DNA from: Carallia brachiata
Lineage: Eukaryota; Streptophyta; Magnoliopsida; Malpighiales; Rhizophoraceae
Assembly: GCA_021464245.1 (NCBI GenBank)
Contig: JADCRB010000016.1
Location: 16,378,453-16,442,452, forward strand
Direction of reading: 5' to 3'
Length of the DNA: 64,000 nt
Shown piece after piece: positions 36,229-47,352 of the stretch (position 1 is its first letter; each line of letters starts with the position of its first letter). The notes beneath the pieces were generated by a model. That model was not told where the DNA came from and searched no databases. It worked only from the letters and a program-made list of their open reading frames with translations. A program made the position numbers and the translations under genes.

Positions 36229-37555
36229 TGTTGGTTTGATGAGGGATGAAAGGAAAGCATTGAAGCAGAAAATGTGGCTTTGAATGAGTAGCATAAGCAT
36301 TAGAGCAAGAAAGTTCGGCAGAGAGAAAGCTGCAGAAAAATTGCAGCAGAGAAATGAAGATGCAGAGAGGGTGAAAGCTTGCTGAAAAGTTACAACAAGG
36401 AGAAGATAATCAGAAAATGACTTCTTCTACTTTCATTCATCACAAAACCTCTTTATATAGAGGTAAATTTACATTCAAAATTTAAAGAAAAGCTACAACA
36501 AACTAACTGTTATACAACAGCTCTTTACAAATTCAAATTTTAAAAATTAAACTTGAGATCTTAGAGGGAACTTTGAACAAATGCAGCAGCACCAATTCTA
36601 TCACTCCTCTTTGGTGATGATGCATTGAAAACAAAAACTCTTCAATGAAATTGATGTGGTTCTTCTTTGATTGCTCCTCCTTGATTGATTTGCTGAGATT
36701 TGAAGAAAAAGGTTGAATTTGTTGTTGTTGTTGATGGCATGAACATCCCTGTACAGACTTTGCAGCAGGAATGGTATTGGAGTTCATTTTTTAACCTCTC
36801 GAACTCATGATAGAAGGCATTGATAGGTAATCAAAGGTTTTTGATGAGAGTTGCAACAACAACATGAATTTTTTTTTTATTATTTTGATTTGTGTTGTTG
36901 TCATTTTGAGGAGGGGCTTGAAAGTTTCTGGTTTGTGACCAGATTTGATGATGGATTTGAGATGATTTTTGGGAAAGAGATGTTGCTTGAGGATTAAAAA
37001 TGCAGCTGAGGTTTTGAGAGTGGTGAAAAAGAGTTGCTGCAGAGAATGAAAGGAACAAAGATGGTGAGTTGTTGCTGGAAATGATAACAGCAAAATGATG
37101 TTCTGGTTTTTAGGAAAAAGTTGCTGATTTTCTTTTAAGGATCATAGGCCCTTCAAAATCATTATGCTCTGATACCACTCTGTTGGTTTGATGAGGGATG
37201 AAAGGAAAGCATTGAAGCAGAAAATGTGGCTTTGAATGAGTAGCATAAGCATTGGAGCAAGAAAGTTCAGCAGAGACAAAGCTGCAGAAAAATTGCAGCA
37301 GAGAAATGAAGATGCAGAGAGGGTGAAAGCTTGCTGAAAAGTTACAGCAAGGAGAAGATAATCAGAAAATGACTTTTTCTACTTTCATTCATCACAAAAC
37401 CTCTTTATATAGAGGTTAATTTACATTCAAAATTTAAAGAAAAGCTGCAACAAACTAATTGTTATATAATAGCTCTTTACAAATTCAAATTTTAAAAATT
37501 AAACTTGAGATCTTAGAGGGAACTTTGAACAAATGCAGCAGCACCAATTCTATCA
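36229..37555 (-). mobile_element. Small non-autonomous LTR retrotransposon (TRIM/SMART-like) A
   Basis: The terminal direct repeats are 375 bp each (36229-36603 and 37181-37555), begin TGTTGG and end CTATCA, and differ at about ten positions. TSD TAGGC flanks the element (36224-36228 and 37556-37560). The primer-binding site is on the minus strand beside the right LTR (TGGTATCAGAGC, complementary to initiator tRNA-Met). The polypurine tract (AAAGAGGAG on minus) abuts the left LTR. A minus-strand TATATAAAGAGG inside the LTR fits a promoter. The 577-bp interior has no gag or pol; its ORFs are low-complexity. It depends on an unknown autonomous partner. Confidence 0.95.
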
Positions 37556-38417
37556 TAGGCAATAACAATGTGGACAGGTTGCGATGGGGTTCTACTCCAG
37601 ACGGAAAGTTCTCTGCTCGGGCAGCTTATGCGGCACTTTCTAAAGATACGAATAATGCCCCGATTGCTACAAGTTGGCAACCACATTTTCACTTATTATG
37701 GAAGCTCAAAGTTCCAGAGAAAATAAGATGCTTTATATGGCAATTAGCCCGTGGCTGTTTAATGACAAATGTTGAAAGAACAAGAAGGGGTCTGGCTAAT
37801 TCGAGTGCTTGTAGCTTATGTGGTGAATATGACGAAGCCCTTCTACATCTCCTGCGGGATTGCAGGAAAGTGGCAGGTCTATGGTGCTCTTTTATTAGTG
37901 GTCCACACAGGGGCAGGTTTTTCCAGCTCCAGTTTGAGCAATGGCTGCTATTGAATCTGCATGGGGAGTTTAAATCTGCCAAGGTCGAAGATTGGCCAGA
38001 GTTGTCCGCTACCTTTTGCTGGGAAGTGTGAAAGTGAAGAAATGAATTTGTGTTTTCTGTGAATTCTTCACAATCATACTTTAGTAGTTTTATTCAGCAG
38101 CAATGCTGGTTGTATTTGCAAGCTAGTGGAAGTGAGGAGGTCACTTTTGCTATCCCAAAAAGGACCCCTCGTCTAGTGGGCTGGAACCCTCCCAACGGTG
38201 ATTGGTGTAAGCTTAATACTGACAGAGCATCTAGAGGAAATCCTGGGGTGGCTTGCGCTGGAGGTGTGATTTGAGACAACAATGGAAGATGGGTGGCGGG
38301 TTTTGCACGAAATATTGGGGTATGCACTGCTTTCGCAGCTGAACTTTGGGCAATTTTAACAGGGCTGCAACTAGCATGGGACTCTGGCCTCCGAAAGTTA
38401 TATTTGGAAGTTGATTC

Positions 38418-40226
38418 TGAAGGAAAAGATGAGTTTATGACTTTAGATTGAAACTGAAAAATTACAGCAGAGTAGGAAAGAAAAACAGTGGAAGCATTGC
38501 TGCAAAAATTGCAGCAGAGAAAGAAATGAAAAAGTGGGAAATCACAGCAAAAGGTGAAGCCAAAAGGCTTGGTTTTCATTGATTCATATGCTTCATTATA
38601 TAGGAATTTATACAAAGTACATGGTACATGATATGATTAAGAAAAAACAAGTCTCCCATGCCTTAAAATCCACTAGCTTAAGCAAGCTAAACTTGACAGA
38701 TTTTTACCTAATCCCACTAAAAAAAAACAGCTTTAGAAGATATCATTACACATTTCATTCATCACTAACTATTGGTAACAATCCAACCCAAAACACTTCA
38801 TTTAAACTAAGATCTTTTGCTTGTAGTTTGTGCAGCAAGGAAGGTAGGAATCCTAACACTCCTCCTCAGATTCCTTGCTGGAAAACAGAGAGATTCTTGA
38901 ATGAAATTGATTTGACTTCATTGTTTCTCCTCCTGAAGTCATGATGGAGGTTTTGAAAGATTGAGTTCATTTTTTGTCCTCCTGAACTCATGATGGAGGT
39001 CTTTAACTTGATGAGAGAACATTGTTGATAGATGAGTGTTGCATGTGCAACATGAGTGGTTTGTAAACCAGATTTGAAGCTGTTTTTTTTATGACAAGAG
39101 TTCTAAACCAGAAATATGCAGTTTGAAGCAATGATACTGCAGAAAACCAATCCAAAAACTAAAATTTGTAAAAACAGAAGGATTGTAGTAAATTTTAGTG
39201 CAGTAGAAATGCAGAACCACAAAGCAGAAATGTAGAACTGCTAAACAGAAACATTGCAGAAACAGTTTGGAGTGGTAAAACTGCAGAATTTGCAGTAGAA
39301 GTTCTAAAAGTGCAGTATAAAGAACTGCAGAAATGCAGATTGCTGCATTTGAGAGTGCAGAAATTTCAAAATGCAGTAAAGATTTTGAAATGCAACAGAA
39401 AATTAGATGATAGTGTAGCAGAAAGTTAAGTGCAGCAGAAAATGAGAGCTGCAGAAATGATAATGCAGTAGAATATTGAGAGATGCAGAAAATGAGCACT
39501 TTAAAACCAGATTTTGGCCTAAAGGAAGAGTTTCAAACCAGTTCAAAAGCTGGAAATTGCTGCAGAAATGTATGAAGTGCAGCAGAGGAGTTTTTGCAGA
39601 AAATGAGTGCAGCAGAGTGCACAAAATGAGTGTTGAAACAGAGATGACGCTGCAAAACACCATCGAGGATGATAAAATGCTGCAGAAAATGAATGAGCAG
39701 CAAGATGATGATGGAAAACTGAGTGTAGACCCAAAAAACAGATTTTGAGAGGTCCCCAAAGATCATTAGATGCTCTGATACCATTTGAAGGAAAAGATGA
39801 GTTTATGACTTTAGATTGAAACTGAAAAATTACAGCAGAGTAGGAAAGAAAAACAGTGGAAGCATTGCTGCAAAAATTGCAGCAGAGAAAGAAATGAAAA
39901 AGTGGGAAATCACAGCAAAAGGTGAAGCCAAAAGGCTTCGTTTTCGTTGATTCATATGCTTCATTATATAGGAATTTATACAAAGTACATGGTACATGAT
40001 ATGATTACGAAAAAACAAGTCTCTCATGCCTTAAAATCCACTAGCTTAAGCAAGTTAAACTTGACAGATTTTTACCTAATCCCACTAAAAAAAAACAGCT
40101 TTAGAAGATATCATTACACATTTCATTCATCACTAACTATTGGTAACAATCCAACCCAAAACACTTCATTTAAACTAAGATCTTTTGCTTGTAGTTTGTA
40201 CAGCAAGGAAGCTAGGAATCCTAACA
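38418..40226 (-). mobile_element. Small non-autonomous LTR retrotransposon (TRIM/SMART-like) B
   Basis: LTRs of 441 bp (38418-38858 and 39786-40226) run TGAAGG to CCTAACA and differ at only about seven positions, so this is younger than element A. TSD GATTC lies at 38413-38417 and 40227-40231. The minus-strand primer site TGGTATCAGAGC abuts the right LTR. A GAGGAGGAG purine tract abuts the left LTR. The 927-bp interior codes nothing recognisable and is dominated at about 39100-39720 by degenerate GCAGAAATGCAG-like repeats. The LTR shares its general layout and scattered words (AAAATTGCAGCAGAG) with element A, so the two are probably distant relatives. Confidence 0.95.
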
Positions 40227-40565
40227 GATTCCAAGCTGGCTTGGCAAAGCATTCATAACGGTGTCCCCGTTTCACATCAATATGCCAATTTGGTTCGCCT
40301 ATGCCAAGATTGGCTATCACGGGACTGGACTATTAAGGTTCAACATAAATTCCGAGAGGGCAATGCAGTAGCAGATGGGCTAGCCAACCATGCTTTTTCT
40401 TTGGCTAGAGGGTGTCATATCCTTCAGGATCCCCCAAGGCAGATACAACAACTGCTTAGTCAAGATGCTATTGGCGTCTCGTGGCCTCAAATGATCTCGT
40501 TGTAATTCCTTTTATCTGTAGGCTTTAAGCCTTCCCTTAAAAAAAAAAAAAAAAAGAACATAGAA

Positions 40566-41119
40566 TAGTCTACGACCAGTCGTTTTTCTTTTTGTTAGAA
40601 CTTGCAAAAATTGAAATCAGACGCCGACAATTCGGTCAAATGTTTTCGGTCAAATGTTTTAAATCTATATTTGACGGGAACACCTATATATACTTGAACT
40701 TAGAAAGAACGACGGGACGAACCCACGGACCTCTGTTTTCTAATTTGCCACGTCCTCTGGTCTCTAATTCGCCGCGTTCCAACTAGTCGAGATGAGAATT
40801 TGAATGGTGATTTAGCAGCTCAGATTTGAATTTCGGTTGTGTCCCTGTTTTTATTTTTTAAAAAAGTTTGATATTCAAATATTAGTATCTATATTGTGAT
40901 GAACTTATTTATTTATGTGACAAGACTTATTATTTTTGTAATAAAAAATATCACGTTATTTTTTGTTGAAAAACAATAAATCTTATCCAAAAAATAAATA
41001 GGTTTGTCACAATATGAATACTAAATATAAATACTAATGTATGAATACCAACTTAAACCCCTTTTTTTTTTTGTGAGATGACATATTTTTTTAAATTGCC
41101 ATATATTTGGGTGTCTTCA
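40566..41119. other. Post-LINE flank related to P450 3' flanks
   Basis: No gene. Bases at about 40585-40720 (TTAGAACTTGCAAAAATTG; GGTCAAATGTTTT; CCTATATATA) resemble 51320-51425 and the last 45 bases of the window. The same ancestral segment is therefore present at three places, two of them just past CYP82 units. Confidence 0.55.
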
Positions 41120-41565
41120 TCATTATTTTGAAAACTGAACCGGACAAACCGGACTGACTGATTAAATCGGTAACCGGCCAGAGGTTCTGGCCGATTTAGC
41201 AAAATTTTTATAGGTGACTCGAACCGGTCAAAACCAGTAAAAACCTGTGAAAATCATACCAATTGGACCGGTTCAATAAAATTGAAAATTTCATAAATTA
41301 TAATTTGACCTCAAATATTATTTAAATTATAATTTAAATACTAAATATAATTAAAAAATTTAATTTAGTCTTAAATTTGATTAAAAATTTTTATTTCATC
41401 CTTAAAATTAAAAAAATTAATATTTAATTATTATCTATAATTATTATTTTTTAATTGCTTATATATATATTATTAAATACCGGTTCAACTGGTTCAACCG
41501 GTTAAACCTTGACCTATTAATATTGTCGGTTCGATAGTCGGTCCGGTTCTGACAACCTTAGTCCT
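41120..41565. mobile_element. Probable MITE with CCGGTT-rich ends
   Basis: The left end has TTGAAAACTGAACCGGAC; the right end, read in reverse complement, has GGTTGTCAGAACCGGAC. The interior is AT-rich with more CCGGTT words and no coding capacity. The exact edges and target-site duplication are not clear to me. Confidence 0.5.
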
Positions 41566-41654
41566 CACTTATTAAGTTTGAAGATATTGTTTAATATAGT
41601 GTTAGATTTTAAATTGAGTAATCATTATATTTTTTAATATAGAGATACACTTGA

Positions 41655-42680
41655 GGAGGTGTTTGTTTAGAAAAAAAATAATGTACGAATAGGAATTAAC
41701 TATCAAATTTTCATTTCTATTGTTTGTTTTATATAAAATGCATTCTCATTCCCTTAAAAAGGAGAATGAGATTCTCTACTTTAAGATAATCATGATTCCT
41801 ATATTTACTTCATTAATCATTCACATTCCCTTTCTAACTACTTCTAACTCCTCAATTTTCTCCACTACCCCATGTTTTTATTTTTATATTGTTATTATAT
41901 TATTTTTTATTTTATTTATTCATAAAATAATAATAATAATAATAACATGTTTTTATATTATAATAAAAATTAAATATTTCAAACCTCAGGATAATAATAA
42001 AATTGTAAATAATAATAAAATTTTATAGTTAAAATAATCATTTATTTATTATTAATAAATTATTTTATAATCTCTATAATATTATTTCCATAATAATAAT
42101 AATAATAATAATAATATATTATTCTTATTCTTGTTGTTATTATTGTCATTACCATTACTACTTATTAATGATCATATGTCATAGTATTATAATGAGAATT
42201 TAAATTTCAAAAACATTTAAATTATCAATTAACAAATGATTATTATTATAATAACAATAAAATTTTATTTTAAAATTTTATTTTTAGATTTTATATTTAT
42301 GGTTATCATTGTGAAGCATATTATTGTTGTTATTATTATTATTAGTTTTTATTATAATTTTTAATTTTAATTTTATATTAATTTAATATTTTTAATTTGA
42401 CATTACATTATAATATTTTTTTAAAATTTCATATTTTTAATTTGATATTAATAATTTTTTTAATTTTAATTACATTTATTTATATTTATCATGACATAAA
42501 TATTATCATATATTTAATGTTTCCGATTCTGAAATAAAATAAGCATTTATGAAGGGTTTTGATTCCGATTCCAAAGTAAACAAAATATATTATAAAATAA
42601 GTGATTCCGTTTCCGATTCCATTTAATTTCAATTCAAATTTCGATTCTGATTCTAAACTATAAAACAAACGGCCCCGGAA
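41655..42680. mobile_element. Possible non-autonomous DNA transposon
   Basis: The left part reads GAGGTGTTTGTTTAG. The right part reads CTATAAAACAAACGGCCCC, whose reverse complement GGGGCCGTTTGTTTT is similar to the left end. The interior is extremely AT-rich, with (AAT)n runs near 41926-41945 and 42092-42120 and repeated GATTCCGATTCC-type words near the right end. No ORF of note and no confirmed target-site duplication. Confidence 0.4.
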
Positions 42681-43002
42681 TCTATTAGTATTAGATGGTA
42701 AAATTTTCTTATAAAAAGAAATTAAACAAAGATGTTAATAATATACTAATACAATAATTAATACTCCACGCATTTTTTATGACTCAAAAAAAAAAAAAAA
42801 GGAAATCTACAACGTGCCAAACTAAAATAATTGAAAATAAAATTATGCAATCCCAAAATAATTCGAACTTTGGGAGTTAAAAAAAAAACCCCAAAACTCC
42901 AAAAATTCCTAAATCAAACGCATCTGAAAGACTGAAATCCATTGGACATGTTTGCATTTAAAAAAAAAAAAAAAAAAAAAACCTCCATTGGACATGAAAG
43001 TT

Positions 43003-44710
43003 GGGATAAGCATATTTTTAGTGCTATACGTTTGTCCTTTTTTTACGCAGCTCCATAACGTTAGAGTCGTTTTATTTAAGTCCTACACGTTAATGAGTCA
43101 TTTTAATCGAGTCCAATTTTGGACGGACGTTTGGTTGACCGTTAAATACAACATTGACCGTATTAAAATATTATAAAAAATAGAAATACTTGATTTTAAC
43201 GTATTAAAGTGAATAAAAAATAAAAATACGCTATTTTGAATAAATATACGTAAATATAATTATAAAAAATAAAAAAATTTCAATAAATTTAAAAACAAAA
43301 ATTAAAAATTAAAAAAAATTAGTTGGAGACCTGGTTGACTGTTAAATACTGCTTTGACTACGTGAAAATATTATGAAAAAATCAAAATACGTCATTTTAA
43401 TGTATTAAAGTGAATAAAAAAATAAAAATATGTCATTTTAACTTATTAAAGTGAATAAAAAAATAAAAATATGTCATTTTGATTAAATATCATAAATACA
43501 ATTGTAAAAAAAATTAAAATTTCACTAAATTTAAAAAAAATAGAAAATAAAATTATAAATTTTGGTTTATACAAAATATTAATTTTTAAAAATATTTTTA
43601 AAATTATCAACAATTAAAAAATAAAAGAAAAATAAAAAATTCATTCTCTCTTCTCCATTCCTTTCTCTCTCCTCCCTCCTCTCTTTCTCTCTCCTCGCCT
43701 CTCTCCCCTTCGTATGAACACAAAATTGGATCTTATATGACAAGGAGAGAAAGGGAGGAAGGAAAAGACGGGGAGGAGGGAGAAGATAGATAGAGAGAGA
43801 GAGGCGAGGAGAGAGGCAGAGAGAGGGAGATGAGAGAGAGAGAGAGGTGATGAGAGAAAGAGGAGGGAGGAGAGAGAAAGGAGGAAAGAATGGGAGAAAT
43901 TAATTTTTTTATATTTTATTTAATTTTTTTAATTTTTAATAATTTTAAAAATATTTTCTAAAAAATTAATAATTTTCTTTTATTACTTTTCGGTTTTTTT
44001 TTTAAATTTTTTTGTTTTTAAATTTATTGAAATTTTAATTTTTTAATTTTTTTACAATTATTTTTACGTATATTTAATCAAAATGACATATTTTTATTTC
44101 TTCATTCATTTTAATAAGTTAAAATAATATATTTTTATTTTTTATAATATTTTAATGTAGTCAAAAGCAGTATTTAACAGTCAATTAGGTCTTTATCTGA
44201 ATTTCTTTAATTTTTTTCTTTTTTGTTTTTAAGTTTATTAAAATTTTAATTTTTTTATAATTATATTTACGTATATTTAGTGAAAATGACATATTTCTAT
44301 TTTTTTACTTTAATACATTAAAATGACGTATTTCTATTTTTTATAATATTTTAACGTAGTTAAAACAGTATTTAACGGTAATTAAGTTTTCAACTAAATT
44401 TCTTAACTTTTTATTTTTTATTTTTAAATTTATTGAATTTTTTTAAAATTATATTTATGTATACCTATTGAAAATAGTGTATTTTTATTTTTTTTTCATT
44501 TTAATACGTTAAAATCACGTATTTTTATTTTTTTATAATATTTTAATTGAGGTCAACGCTAATTTTAACTGTCAAATAACCCTCCGTCTAAATCTGGACT
44601 TGATTAAAATGACTCGCTAACGTGTAGGATTTAAATAAAACGGCTCTAACGTTATGGAGTTGCGTAAAAAAGGGACAAACGTATAGGACTAAAAATATGC
44701 TTATCCCCCG
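43003..44710. mobile_element. Long-inverted-repeat foldback element (1.7 kb)
   Basis: The outer 140 bp or so on the left (GGGATAAGCATATTTTTAG; CTCCATAACGTTAGAG) reappear inverted on the right (CTAAAAATATGCTTATCCC; CTCTAACGTTATGGAG). Inverted similarity continues inwards to the centre, where a CT-rich block (43650-43720) faces a GA-rich block (43745-43895). The TSD TGAAAGTT (8 bp) flanks it at 42995-43002 and 44711-44718. There is no transposase. Long TIRs plus an 8-9 bp TSD best fit a Mutator-like or foldback non-autonomous element. Confidence 0.85.
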
Positions 44711-44879
44711 TGAAAGTTTGATGCATCTGAAAACCAATAAACTACACAGTTGAGTTGAAATAGCGAGAACTCCAAGCATTAGCAAAGCTAGCGAGTGCAC
44801 TGCAAGTCACTGGAAGTCTCTGCAAGTTATACAATTTCTTGAGCAATTTAACGATTGGATGATGGGTATAGGCATGGAC

Positions 44880-45294
44880 GCATGTGTTTTAATTTTGATC
44901 CACATCACTGTTGATATGGTAACCGTGGGGCGTTCGTTCTCCGCCTCTGGTTGTGATTTTTTGTTTTTTCTTTTTGTTTTTTGTTTTTTTTGTTTTTTAT
45001 ACGCAGAAATGGATTTCTGAAATTGTCCTTTATAGTTGCACTGTTTCTCTCGCCGACTCTCTCTGGGCAATCATTGCAACTACGAACTCTGAAGGGCCAA
45101 GAACACAAAAAGGTGAGTTCTTTATTTTTTCCTTGGAATGTTCTTTGCAGTTTCGAACATGGGTTTCTAAAGTTTTTGTCTTTTATTTCAAGATTTTGGT
45201 AACATGCGGCCATGTTTGTTTGTGTCTGATGTGATCTTCACTGTGGAGTCAAGTGCACAAGTAGGTTCTGTTGTCTTGTTTCCCTCCTTCTTGG
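44880..45294 (+). promoter_or_regulatory. Detached B3-gene leader (5'-UTR exon and start of intron)
   Basis: This stretch matches the leader of the third B3 gene (31900-32130): the same CTCTC-rich 5' end, then an exon end followed by GTGAGTTC (donor at 45113) and intron sequence. No B3 coding exon follows; a CYP82 block begins at about 45300. The intron part (about 45116-45294) is repeated almost unchanged at 52006-52192, directly upstream of the fourth B3 gene. The leader therefore probably belonged to that gene before a P450 block came between them. Confidence 0.65.
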
Positions 45295-46140
45295 AAGGAT
45301 ATTATATAAAGGCATACAATTCAGAAACTTTGCCATCTGTTCACGAAATACGGTTTTGAAAGAAGTGATTCGGCGACCGAATTTAGTCTTGGGATGTTTT
45401 GGGTGTCATGATTGAAGCATCCTGCGGACTTTGCAGAGATCTAAAAACTTCCAAAACTGTTGTTTTGCTTGTCTAAAGCTTAATAATTGTTCAGCAAGAA
45501 TTTGCTAAAGTGTTGTTCTCCTATTAACTCCTCTTTGTATCCTACTAACAATCCTGGGATGTCTTTCCATGAGAAAGGAGGATTATTGTGAACAAAATCT
45601 ACAAAGAATTTGCCTTTATTAATCAAATCTGTGGGGCCTGGGATCAGCTAGCAACGCCAACACAGGATGAACATTTTCCAAAGTTACGCAAATTCTTGAA
45701 TATGATATCATAATTCATAACACCCAATAACAGATGTACAAGAGAGAAGAAAATGCGCGTAGGTAATTTCTTGTGCTCCCATTATTGACTCTAGGCTTGT
45801 CGTTTCATGGATTGGCGGGGGCGCTACATCATTGTCAGACGAAGAATCAAGGAATCCTTGTTAGGACTTCCTATAGCAATCACTGTCTAAGTTCCTTTTT
45901 GAATAATACTGCAGCTGATCAGGAAATTCTTGCAAGGAAACTGCTGATCATTTCGTCGTCAATTGATAGTAATCCCATACTAGAAGTCAAGATTGTGAGT
46001 CATGGGAATCTTGTTGTGTACATAATTGAGCCTGTCTAGATATTTCTATGTGTGGTGTGTCTGCATATATGTATGAACCTTCAGCAGCAATTAATACCAT
46101 TCTAGAAGGAGAAAAAAAGAGGAAAAAAAAAAAAAAAACC

Positions 46141-46311
46141 ATGAATTTGCGCCTTCAACTACAGGAAATCACCCTATATGCTGCTCTTCTTCTTGTTATC
46201 TATTTCTGTCTAACTGCAATACACGCCAAAAAAAGCAAGAGAAAGGGGAAGATGCCTCCAGAGGCAGCTGGGTCATGGCCTGTAATTGGTCACCTATTTA
46301 TTTGGGCCTAA
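46141..46311 (+). pseudogene. CYP82-type P450 5' stub
   Basis: The ORF begins [18 protein letters not shown], like the two complete genes downstream, and keeps the membrane anchor and proline hinge ([15 protein letters not shown]). At codon 52 it leaves P450 sequence and reads FIWA then a stop. The sequence after the break (ATTTATTTGGGCCTAATAT) is the same as that found upstream of the last P450 (57420). The stub is therefore the product of a tandem-duplication breakpoint inside the gene. About 800 bp of upstream DNA is shared with both complete copies. A 56-residue product would be an anchor without an enzyme. Confidence 0.9.
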
Positions 46312-47352
46312 TATAGTAATACCAACTGGAATCTCTGTTGGACTGGTGTCAGCCCAATCCTTAACAATGAAATCCTGTTGTTGCTCCTAGAGGCATTCAG
46401 CTCCATTCTCGGTCATGCTTGGGTCCAAACAAATCATGTGCCGCGTAGATCAGTTCTTATAAAGGGCAAAATTGAAAGGGTAAATTGTGTAAAGGCATCC
46501 GACCAAAAAATTCGCCATATGTTCACGTTCACCGAAATAGGGTTTTGAAAGAAGTAATTTGGAGACAGAATTTACTCTTGGGATGTTTTGGGTGTCAAAA
46601 TTGAAGCATCCTGTGGACCTTGCACAAGTCTAATTACTTCCAAAACTGCTGTTTTGCTTGTCAAAAGCTTAATAATCGTTCAACAGGAATTTGCTGAAGT
46701 GGTCTCTTATTAACTCCTCTTTGTATCCCACTAACAATCCTGAGATGTGTTGCATGAAAAAGGAGGATTCTTGTGAACAAAATCTGCAAAGAATTTGCCT
46801 TTATTCATCCTATCTGCGCGGCCTTGAATCAGCTAGCAATGCCAAGACAGGACGTACATTTTCCAAAGTTATCCAAATTCTTGATTGTGATGTCATAATT
46901 GATAACAACCAATAACAGGTCTACCAGACGAGAAAATGCGCGCAGGTAATTTCTTGTGCTCCCATTGTTGACTCTAGGCTTGTCCTTTCATGGATTGGCG
47001 CGGCCATTATTTCATTATCAGACGAAGAATCAAAGAATCCTTGTTAGGTCTCCACATAGCAATCACTGTCCTTACAGGAATTGCCAATTTGGCTATTTTC
47101 CTTTTTTTCGAATAATAATGCAGTTGGTCAGGAAATTCTTGCAAGGAAACTGCTGATAATTTCATCATCACTTGATAGTAATCCCTTACCCGAAGTCAAG
47201 ATTGTGAGAGTTATGGGTATTTTGTTGTCTACATAATTGAGCCTGTCAAGATATTTTTATGTGTGGTGTCTCTGTATTTATAGGTGAACCTTCAGCAGCA
47301 ATTAATAGCATTTCAGGAGGAGAAAAAAAGAGGAAAAAAAAAAAAAAAAACC

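Larger units (their letters stand above)
35790..40556 (+). mobile_element. 5'-truncated LINE, split by two LTR elements
   Basis: The 9-bp sequence AACATAGAA flanks the unit (35781-35789 and 40557-40565), and it ends in a long A run (about 40539-40555), so it is a LINE insertion. Only the C-terminal part is present. The end of the reverse-transcriptase region and the zinc-binding zf-RVT domain (RVGDGSSVLFWQDRWLI near 36020; WKLKVPEKIRCFIWQLARGC near 37700; ACSLCGEYDEALLHLLRDC near 37808) are followed by RNase H (WCKLNTDRASRGNPGVACAG near 38203; FREGNAVADGLANHAFSL near 40350). In-frame stops (for example TAG near 35850 and TGA near 38270) show it is dead. Two younger LTR elements interrupt it. 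Removing each with one TSD copy restores the frame (LYVG joined to NNNVDRLRWG; EVDS joined to KLAWQSIHNG). Confidence 0.92.

Noticed and set aside
35890..38031. Two ORFs that look like separate zinc-binding genes
   Set aside because: They are one LINE reading frame split by LTR element A, as shown by its TSD and frame restoration.
39140..39440. Possible CRISPR-like array (repeated CAGAAA words)
   Set aside because: Spacing and units are irregular, the host is a plant, and the region is the interior of an LTR element.
39089..39983. Overlapping minus-strand ORFs rich in Phe/Leu/Ser/Cys
   Set aside because: Low-complexity translation of the GCAGAAA-rich interior and LTR of retrotransposon B; no gag or pol similarity.
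45773..46039. Upstream ORF (MLPLLTLGLSFHGLAG) recurring before P450 copies
   Set aside because: Repetition is explained by the duplicated P450 upstream DNA. The frame is not kept in the third copy and no domain is seen.
46691..46915. 74-codon ORF (LYPTNNPEMC) also present at 57806-58030
   Set aside because: Both copies lie in the duplicated P450 upstream region. Conservation follows from recent duplication and there is no independent coding evidence.
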